Below are positions 35,995 through 43,879 of a stretch of 64,000 bases of DNA, one piece after another. Position 1 is the stretch's first letter. Each line of letters starts with the position of its first letter. Below the pieces are notes generated by a model. The model saw only the letters and a list, made by a program, of their open reading frames with translations. It did not search any database and had not been told where the DNA came from. The translations under genes were made by a program, and so were the position numbers. This DNA is from Prorocentrum cordatum (Eukaryota; Sar; Dinophyceae; Prorocentrales; Prorocentraceae): positions 644,301-708,300 of the forward strand of contig CAUYUJ010021170.1 of NCBI GenBank assembly GCA_963575745.1, in the 5' to 3' direction.

Positions 35995-35999
35995 AGGAG

Positions 36000-36860
36000 G
36001 TTAAGGATGATGATGATGGTGTTGATAGGAAACCCGGTATCAGCGAGTTGATGTACAATGAGGTGTCCGCAAACGAGACACTGCTGTCAACGCTGTTATA
36101 ACTAACCACAAACGAGACACTGCTATCAACGCTTGCACAATTAAAAAGAAACGCTGGCATTGACACTACTAGCAATACCAAAGTGGAGTTTAAACGAGGC
36201 ACTGCCATCAACCGATTCAACTTCCAATAAAAGAAGATCACAAATGAGTTCACTCTGAAGTGACCCATGGCTATCAATGCGAGAAGTCTCTGCAAACTAT
36301 TCACTCATGGCGACCGCCGCGCACACGCGTGTAGGAAATCGTTGATGATGATAGTGGTAATGGAGTGGGGGCCAGTAATGCAGATACACTGCTGTGCATT
36401 CACTTGCTGCGAAAAGAAACTCTGCATGAATGAGTTGATATATAATGAGTTGTCCACAAACGAGACACTGCTATCAACGCTTGTATAAGTAAAAAGAAAC
36501 GCTGCTATCGACACTTCCCCCAATACTAAAGTTGTCTTTAAACGAGTCACTGCCATGAACGGCTTCAACTACAGTGTAACGAAAGGAACTGCAGGCTGAG
36601 AAGCACCGCAGGCCAACGTGAACCAGTCGTGGTGATGAGGATGAGTGAAATCTGCGATGATGATAGCGATCATGAAGTCGGTTGTAGGAACCCACTTTTG
36701 TACTAACCAACATACACTGGTATGCATTCACTTATGGTGAAAGGAAACTCGGTATCAGTGAGTTGATATAGAATGAGTTGCCCGCAAGCGAGACACTGCT
36801 ATCAACGCTTTTAGAACGAAGCGAACCCATCAGAACACTGTTATCAACGGAAAGAATGCT
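36000..36860. repeat. Diverged ~350-bp tandem repeat, three units
   Basis: Segments with GAGTTGATAT...AATGAG and ACGAGACACTGCTATCAACG recur near 36045-36110, 36430-36485 and 36755-36815. On the minus strand the units give the recurring peptide VDSSVSF(VDNSLYINS), but frames are broken between units. This may be a decayed repeat-protein gene or just a satellite. Confidence 0.7.
36591..36609. repeat. Isolated copy of the dispersed motif
   Basis: GCAGGCTGAGAAGCACCGC, lying between the second and third ~350-bp units. Confidence 0.9.
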
Positions 36861-36861
36861 G

Positions 36862-37304
36862 TAGAAGGACAAAGCGCTGAATGTACACCGATGTGTTCGA
36901 CGACTGCGTATGTAATGATGTGACGATATACAGACTAAGCCCTTCGTGAATGTCTACATGTTTTTCTGACGCCTACAAACGGCGCTGACGTGTGTGAGAA
37001 AATTGTCCGCGCAGCAAAAGCCGGCGAAGCGTGCGGGAGCTCGCATGCTGAGACAGACTACGTCTGCAGACCGCCAGCTGCAAAAGGTTGCGAGCGGTTC
37101 TTGGAAGATGTTTACGGAACGGAGCTACGGTGTCTGAAAACATTGGCATCGAAGCGAAGAGCCTCGGAGCCCTGCAGCCTGAGAAACACCGCAGGAACTC
37201 GCATACTGAAAAGGAATGCATTGCAAACCGCACGTTGGGAACCCTGCAGGCTGAGAAGCACCGCAGGATGTCGCATGCTGAAAAGCACTTGTACTGCAGA
37301 GCGC
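36862..37304. repeat. 443-bp direct repeat, copy 2
   Basis: Partner of 34065-34507. It lies 133 bp downstream (minus-strand sense) of the stop codon of the endonuclease-like gene. The gap is filled by two more ~72-bp motif-bearing units (37319 and 37397). Confidence 0.95.
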
Positions 37305-37436
37305 AAGCTGCGAAACCTGCAGGCTGAGAAGCACCGCAGGAACTCGCATGCTTTCGAACACTACTGCTCGAGACCGCAGCTGGAGAGCGGCAGACCGCAG
37401 GCTGAGAAGCACCGCGGGCAGGGAGACTTGCAAAAC

Positions 37437-39623
37437 TCAGATGTCCTGATCGTCTTGGAGGAAGTCACGCCAGTCCGGCGGCTGCCAAGAATCGATGATG
37501 CGCCTGGAGCCACCGCCCGTGCTGCCGCCGATGTCCAGGTAGTCGCCATCGGCCCTGAACAGACGGCCGTGCCCCAACGCCAGAATCGCTTGGTTGCGGA
37601 TTTGAAGCAGCGCTCCGCTCTCAAACATCTGCAACACGTCCAGCTGCCTGCGCGTGAAGTTCGGCTTTGGCTGGCCAGCCTGGGCAGACAGATGGCGGGA
37701 AAGCCGCTCCCCCTCGTTGTAGCGCGCGATGGCCTCGGCCTTCTGGTGGTGCAGCCGGCGCCGCTGTTGCCGCAGAGCTTCCTCGGGAACTGCTGCATCA
37801 CGGCCCTCACTGTGATCAGCTTGCAACGCTTGCGTTAGCCAATCAACGTCGAAGCGCCCTGAGAAGGCCAGCACCTCCCAGATCTGTTTGGTACCGGCCA
37901 CACGTTGCAAATGGCGATGCCACCGCTTACGCTTCTGGTCTTTCACAAACTTGGCGACGCTACCCAGACCTGCACCCTTGGCCTGGCCACCTTTTCCCGC
38001 AGGCTGAGAAGCACCGTGAGAACCTTTCTTACCGCCTGGCCCTTTGTTAGGACCCTGCGGAACCGCATGGCCCCCTTGTGGCGCAGACTTGCCTCTCGCT
38101 TTTCCCTTTTCGACATCCCGTTCCTGAAGCGCACGCTGCTGCCGCGACTGCTCGTACTGGTCGCGAGCTACTCTGACCAATTCCTGGCGCTCAGGCTCCG
38201 TGAGAACGTAGCGCATGTCGTCGATGTTCTTGCTCCGCAGAAAGTCATGTCGAAGCTTAAGGACAGAGAGAATGGCTCGGCCAGTCTCCTCCTGAGACGC
38301 AAAGGCCGTGTCATATTCCGAGCCAGGCTGAGGAGCGCCAGCTGGATTAGTGTCCGCTGGCTCCGTGGACTTCCTCTTTTTGAAAAGCAAGAGACTGAGA
38401 TGATGGAGGACTTTCGGATCGTACTCCTCGTCGTACCTGTCGTCCCAAAGCTGCCTCAGCTCCCTGTGCAAGTCGTTCGCGCGATTCTGAACGACATCCT
38501 CGACGTAGTCGGGATCACCCGGTGAAGTCGGTGAAAGCGGAGGAGTAGAACTCGGCGACCGATCCCAATGCACAGAAGACTCGGCGTCCGCCTGTACGCT
38601 GACGTCGGCGTCGGAGACGTTTTCGACGACAATCTTCCGCCTCTTGCTCTCCCCAGGCTGAATAGCACCAGGGAGAGTGAGCACAACCGCCACCGCATCG
38701 TGTGCGTCGTTGCGCATGCCACGATCCGTAAAAGACGCGCCAACGGCAATGGAGCAGAAACGGGCGACTGCTCCGCAGACCGCGACGTGGTCGCCTTTGA
38801 GGTCGGCCGGAGTGGCATGGACCTCCCAGAGCTTCTCGTCGTTCTGCTGGCGCTGGTAAGCCTCCCGCGCCTCCTGGAAAGTGAGGTTGTCGTCGCCGAC
38901 TACAAGCAGAACGACTGCCTGGCTCAGATTCTCAAGAATCTTTCCCAGGCAGTCCAGGTGCAAGCGGAGATTGCGAACTGTCCGCTTTCGAGTCTGGATG
39001 GTCGGCGGTTTCTTGCCGCACACGATGTGCATGTTGGCGATCACCACGTGGAACTTGTCATGGCCTGGTTTGTTCACCTCAAAATGTGAAATAACAGCAT
39101 CAATCTCTCGGCCGCTAGGAGGCCTGTAAACTTTGCTGTCTTCGCACAGAGTCAGTTCCGCAGGCTGAGAAGCACCGCGGAACCCCCAGAGAGTCAAGTA
39201 GTTGTCGACCTCCGAGAAGCGAATGCCATCACCGAAAGGCTTACTGAGGATCTCTGTCACGTTGATCCCTGCTCGGCGAAAGCCTTCACGGAACGCACCG
39301 ACCTCGCAGCCACAGACAATATCAGCATCAGCGGTCTCCACTATCGTGGCGCACACCCTTCCGAAGTTAGCGCAGTGAGTGGCCGCCTGCTTACCAGTCA
39401 TCATGCCCTGCTCGAACCCGAAATTGAACGAGGCGACCGTGAAAGACGCAGGCTGCACAGCGCCAGAGCCAGGCGTCTGTCCACCTTCCTCCGCAGGCTG
39501 AGAAGCACCGCGAGGCGGCGCAGGCTGAGAAGCACCGCGAGGCGGCGACACTTCGGACGAGCCTCGCGGAGCAGAGGCTGCGGATGAACGTTGGGTATGG
39601 GGGTACGGCCAGGGGAACGCCAT
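37437..39623 (-). CDS. 728-aa protein with endonuclease/exonuclease/phosphatase (EEP)-like domain
   Basis: A single open frame; the ATG at 39623 (MAFPWPYP) is chosen over a longer GTG-initiated frame. Residues about 60-330 follow the EEP order: FTVASFNFG strand, ADIVCGCEVGAF with the catalytic Glu, ANMHIVCG, VVGDDNLT in place of the usual GDFN, and NDAHDAVAVVL near the usual SDH. The fold seems kept, but two catalytic motifs are altered, so activity is uncertain. The C-terminal 350 residues are basic and charged without a recognised domain; no reverse transcriptase follows. The motif GASQPA (variants GAIQPG, GAPQPG, GAVQPA) occurs about seven times, each encoded by the dispersed ~20-bp motif, in the N-terminal leader, within the EEP region and in the basic tail. 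It could be a mobile-element nuclease or a host gene captured with its flanks. Confidence 0.75.
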   Translation of the reverse strand: MAFPWPYPHTQRSSAASAPRGSSEVSPPRGASQPAPPRGASQPAEEGGQTPGSGAVQPASFTVASFNFGFEQGMMTGKQAATHCANFGRVCATIVETADADIVCGCEVGAFREGFRRAGINVTEILSKPFGDGIRFSEVDNYLTLWGFRGASQPAELTLCEDSKVYRPPSGREIDAVISHFEVNKPGHDKFHVVIANMHIVCGKKPPTIQTRKRTVRNLRLHLDCLGKILENLSQAVVLLVVGDDNLTFQEAREAYQRQQNDEKLWEVHATPADLKGDHVAVCGAVARFCSIAVGASFTDRGMRNDAHDAVAVVLTLPGAIQPGESKRRKIVVENVSDADVSVQADAESSVHWDRSPSSTPPLSPTSPGDPDYVEDVVQNRANDLHRELRQLWDDRYDEEYDPKVLHHLSLLLFKKRKSTEPADTNPAGAPQPGSEYDTAFASQEETGRAILSVLKLRHDFLRSKNIDDMRYVLTEPERQELVRVARDQYEQSRQQRALQERDVEKGKARGKSAPQGGHAVPQGPNKGPGGKKGSHGASQPAGKGGQAKGAGLGSVAKFVKDQKRKRWHRHLQRVAGTKQIWEVLAFSGRFDVDWLTQALQADHSEGRDAAVPEEALRQQRRRLHHQKAEAIARYNEGERLSRHLSAQAGQPKPNFTRRQLDVLQMFESGALLQIRNQAILALGHGRLFRADGDYLDIGGSTGGGSRRIIDSWQPPDWRDFLQDDQDI
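39493..39541. repeat. Two adjacent motif copies inside the EEP gene
   Basis: GCAGGCTGAGAAGCACCGC at 39493 and again at 39520, spaced 27 bp, both in frame as GASQPA. Confidence 0.95.
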
Positions 39624-39755
39624 TGCAATCGAAACTGAGTGGACTGCAGTGAGTGAATGCAGTGGCACGATTGAATGCAGTGGACTGCAGTGTCACTAGC
39701 AATTCCTGAACCAAACACGGCTGTGGCGGAAGGACTACGAAGCGTCTGGCTATTC

Positions 39756-40110
39756 AAAATGTGGCCCGGGAATGTAGTTCTGGGAACTCGAAGACCAGGA
39801 AGTGGCCTACAGTTGGCTCCGGGCATCCAAAATGTGGCCCGGGAATGGAATTCTGGGAACTCGAAGAGCACGAAGTGTGTGACTGTTGCATCCGGCCCTC
39901 CAGAATGTGGCCCGGGAATGGCGTTCTGGGATGTCGAAGAGCACGAAGTGTGTGACTGTTGCATCTGGTTATTCTAAATGTGGCCCGGGAATGGCGTTCT
40001 GGGATCTCGAAGAGCACGAAGTGTGTGACTGTTGCATCCGGGTATTCAGAATGTGGCCTGGGAATGGAGTTCTGGGAAGTCGAAGAGCACGAAGTGTGTG
40101 ACTGTTGGTG
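39756..40110. repeat. 73-bp tandem repeat, five units
   Basis: Units start at 39756, 39829, 39902, 39975 and 40048 with AATGTGGCCCGGGAATGG, followed by TTCTGGGA.CTCGAAGAGCA and GTGTGTGACTGTTG. The period is exactly constant, and the first unit is the most diverged. Confidence 0.97.
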
Positions 40111-40230
40111 AAAAACGAGCCCGGCACCCTGCCGCCCGGCAACTCCCCAACACCTGCCCGGACCCCCCTGTGGAGTGATCTGTGAGCTCTTTTGAGACCA
40201 CTAGAAACCTATCAGTCTTCGCTGTTAGGT

Positions 40231-41013
40231 AATCATTGATTTTCCTTCTTTTCAGCTCTCCGACGGCCCAAGACGGCCCAAGAGGTCCCCAACATCGCCC
40301 CAACAGCACCCAAGAGGCCTCCAAGATGGCCCCATGACGGCCCAAGAGGCCCCCAAGAAGGCCCCAAGAGGGCCTCAAGACGGCCCAAGAGGCCTCCAAG
40401 ACGCCCAAGATGGCCTCCAAGACGGCCAAGATGGCCCAAGATGGCCTCCAAGATGCCTCCAAGACGGCCAAGATGGCCTCCAAGACGGGTAAGATGGCTC
40501 CAAGATGCACCCAAGACGGTCCAAGATGGCCTCAAGATGGTCTAAGACGGCCCAAAAGGCCCGCAAAAGGCCTCCAAGACGGCCCAAGAGCCCTCCAAGA
40601 CGCCCTCCAGGAAGGCCCGAATAGGTTAAAATCATTGATTTTCCTTAAGGTTTTTGAAGGATTTTGGCATGTTCTTCTTTTCAGCTCTCCGACGGCCCCA
40701 GACGGCCCATGAGGTCCCCAACATCGCCCCAACAGCACCCAAGAGGCCTCCAAGATGGCCCCATGACGGCCCAAGAGGCCCCCAAGACGGCCCCAAGAGG
40801 CCCCCAAGACAGCCCGAAGGCCCGAAAGGGTCAAAATGGCCTGCAGACGGCCAAGAGGACCTTCAAGATGCCCACGTGTTCCCAAAAGGCTTTTCTAACC
40901 GATTCGGGGAACACATGGTCCGATAGCTTGGCAGATCTGGCCTCAACGTTCGGCCACATAGGCGCTTCCAAAAAGGCAGGGGGCGGCGGTGATTCGCCGT
41001 AGGCGTCTTCGAT
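40231..41013. repeat. Megasatellite, right-hand remainder
   Basis: Resumes mid-segment (ATCATTGATTTTCC) after the 6.7-kb insert. It includes two copies of the ATTGATTTTCC segment and ends at GTCTTCGAT inside the hairpin block, where a different satellite begins. Confidence 0.9.
40876..41013. repeat. Hairpin block copy 10 (left part)
   Basis: Hairpin 1 is degraded (GTGTTCCCAAAA), and the copy is cut within the loop of hairpin 2 at the junction with the next satellite. Confidence 0.85.
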
Positions 41014-42826
41014 AATATCGGAGGTTGGGGGGTGAGTTCGAAATGAAATGGAGACCCCTCCTACCGGGAAATCGATTTCGGTTTCGGGTTCGTGTCGTGC
41101 GTGCCGTGCGAGCGCGCGTGCGGGCGAGGCGAAGCTGCGTGGGCGGGCGAGAGGAAATTCTCCTGTGGCTGGGCCGCGGCCGGACCAAATGTTTCTCCTC
41201 TGGCAACCAGTGGCCCGCGGTGTCCCGCCGGTGTCCCGCTGGTGTCCCGTGATGTGACGTGGTGTCCCGTGGGGACCCGTTGAGTGAGATCGACCGTGAG
41301 ATCGATAGTGAAATCGATGTGGTGCCCCAAGGTGCCCCGTGGTGTCCCGTTGAATGAGAATAGATAGTGAGATTGATGGTGAGATCGACAGGTGTCCCGT
41401 GGTGTCCCGGAGTGTCCCGTTGAGTGAAATCGATAGTGAGATCGATACTGAAATCGATGTGGTGCCCCGAGTTGTCCCGTGGTGTCCCGCTGAATGAGAT
41501 CGATGGTGATATCGATACTGGAATCGACAGGTGTCCTGAAGTGTCCCGTGGTGTCCAGCTGACTGAAATCGATAGTGAGATCGATCGTGAGATCGATGTG
41601 GTGTCCCGAGGTGTCCCGTGGTGTCCAGCTGAATGAAATCGATAAAGAAATCAAGAATGAGATCGATAGTGAGATCGAGAAATGACCCGCGGTGTCCCGT
41701 GGTGTCCCGTTGAGTGAAATCGATTGTGAGATCGATAGTGAGGTCGATTGAGTCAAGTGTCGGTTTCCCCCCCTCTTCCCCCCCACCAACTCCTTATCGC
41801 CCGAAGGGTGGTCGTATAGGTATAACTATATCGGAGTTCGGGGGGTGAGTCCGAGATGAAATGGAGACCCCTCTTACCGGGAAATCGATTTCGGTTTCGG
41901 GTTCGTGTCGTGCGTGCCGTGCGTGCGTGCGGGCGAGGCGAAGCTGCGTGGGCGGGCGAGAGGAAATTCTCCTGTGGCTGGGCCGCGGCCGGACCACATG
42001 ATTCTCCCCGGCAACCAGTGGCCCGCGGTGTCCCGCCGGTGTCCCGCTGGTGTCCCGAATTCTCATGTGGCTGGGCCGCGGCCAGACCAAATGTTTCTCC
42101 TCTGGCGGCCGGTGGCCCGCGGTGTCCTGCCGGTGTCCCGCTGGTGTCCCGTGGTGTCCCGTGGTGTTCCGTCGACCGAGATCGATCGTGAAATCGATAG
42201 TGAGATCGATACTGAGATCGATGTGGTGCCTAGGGGGGTCCCGTGGTGTCCCGTTGAGTGAGATCGATCGTGAGATCGATGGTGAGATCGACACGTGCCA
42301 CAGGGTGTCCCATGGTGTCCCGTTGAATGAGACCGATCGTGAGATCATTACTGAGATCGATGTGGTGCGCCGAGGTGTCCCGTGGTGTCCCGTGGTGTCC
42401 CGCTGAGTGAGATCGATAGTGAGATCGATACTGACATCGACAGGTGTCCCGACGTGTCCCGTGGTTTCCCGTTGAATGAAATCGATAGTGAGATTGATCG
42501 TGGGATCGATAGTGAGATCGATGTGGTGTCCCGAGGTGTCCCGTGGTGTCCTGCGGTGTCCCGTTGAGTGAGATCGATAGTGAGATCGATACTGAGATCG
42601 ATCGTGAGATCGAGAGGTGTCCCGCGGTGTCCCGTGGTGTCCCGTTGCCTGAAATCGATAGTGAGATCGATGGTGAGATCGACAACTGTCCCGTGGTGTC
42701 CCGTGGTGTCCAGTTGAGTGAGATCGATAGTGATATCGATTGAGTCAGATGTTGATTCCCCCCCTCTCCCCGCCACAACCTCCTTATCACCCGAAGGGTG
42801 ATCGTATGGGTATATATAGATATGAA
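41014..42826. repeat. GATCGAT/GTGTCCCG satellite in two superunits
   Basis: Two head-to-tail superunits (about 41014-41822 and 41823-42826) begin with ATATCGGAG.T.GGGGGGTGAG and AAATCGATTTCGGTTTCGGG. They continue with GTGTCCCGTGGTGTCCCG runs alternating with GATCGATAGTGAGATCGAT runs, and end CTCCTTATC.CCCGAAGGGTG. Inner subunits are about 100-130 bp. The short hairpin CCCGAAGGG is kept at both ends. Confidence 0.92.
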
Positions 42827-43479
42827 CTGCCGCGGGCATCTACCTCGATCGAGAAGAAGAGGAGAAGGACGAGGAGGAGGAAGAGGAGGAAGAGGAACAA
42901 AAAACAACACATATTTCGTCGTCGCCGCCGATGTCTCACAGATTTTCGTGGTCTTTCGACCACCCGAGGCATCTTCTCGGATTCAGCCTCTAGGAAACGT
43001 TTTCGGTGCCGGGGACTTCCGCCGAAAGTGCGGGATGAGGATCGACCTCCCTGGCCGGCGCCACCCCTTCGCAAAGGAAGGAACACGGGGTGGATCGAGG
43101 CTCAATGCATGAGACTCCTAGTTCTTCGGCGCTCGCCGACCCCTTTGGACCTTCAGGAAGCTCCTCGTCGACAGCTGGGTACCCTCTCGAACTTCTGACC
43201 GGACGCAACCCCAGCTGGGTCCCAACGATCCCCGAGCCTATCCAGGAGGTGGAAACGGAGGCCTGGGACAGGCCCCGTGAAGGCCCCAACAAACTCACAT
43301 AAAACCGCGAAAAGCTTCAAAACAATCCCCTACAAGGCCCCCCCTTGAACCCACACGCTACGTAGGACAGGCCGAAACCCGAAGATTGCCCAGCGATCGC
43401 GCGCGTTCCGCGAATTCTGTCTTTCACTCTTGCTGCCGCCCCAAGGGGTCGGCGGTGCGGCGTAAGCCAATGAGTAAGA

Positions 43480-43511
<32 letters not shown>

Positions 43512-43879
43512 AAGGAACAGAAATAGAGAGAGAGAGAGAGACAGGGCCCGAGCGGTGCTGATCGGGCTGCCCGGCCCTGCGGCGGCAAGACACACGGCGG
43601 CTGCTGCGGTCTTCGGCGCGCGCTACACGCAGAAGTAAGCGCCAGGCAGGAGTGACATTTGGTGCGTGGCTTTAGGAGGCCGCGGGGCTGCAATTCCAGG
43701 CGCGCGAGCCAGTGCTGGGGGGCCCACTGTGGGCCCGCACCGCAGGTCATTCCGACGATGGGTCGCTCTGAGGAGGAGCCAGGCCTGCGGCGAGGGGTCT
43801 CCGGATTCACCGGCGAGGCATCGCCGGATCCACCCGATGCGTTTCAGCAATCGCTTACCCCAGTGCCGGCACGAGCCCC
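42827..43879. other. Spacer downstream of the eIF4E gene
   Basis: Contains a polypurine GGAGAAGG stretch at about 42855-42900 and a (GA)n tract at about 43478-43545. No gene was recognised. Confidence 0.5.

Larger units (their letters stand above)
33563..40230. mobile_element. 6.7-kb insertion splitting the megasatellite
   Basis: The array stops after GGTTAAAAT (33562) and resumes at AATCATTGATTTTCC (40231), the continuation expected from every other copy (TTAAAATCATTGATTTT). The intervening 6.7 kb is unrelated to the array. Near its ends are short inverted sequences, ACCTAACATCGATG at 33578 and the complement of ACCTAACAGCGAAG ending at 40230, which could be degenerate termini. It carries two minus-strand genes, a 443-bp direct repeat, several tandem repeats and about 20 copies of a ~20-bp motif. 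No transposase or reverse transcriptase was recognised, so the mode of insertion is open. Confidence 0.65.

Noticed and set aside
34065-37304. LTR retrotransposon with 443-bp LTRs
   Set aside because: Repeats do not start TG or end CA, no target-site duplication, no gag, protease, RT or primer-binding site between them.
34377-39541. Dispersed ~20-bp motif as a palindromic element of the RPE type
   Set aside because: The motif has no internal palindrome and occurs in one orientation only.
43090-43302. Short plus-strand ORF with balanced composition
   Set aside because: Seventy codons, no motif, no supporting context.
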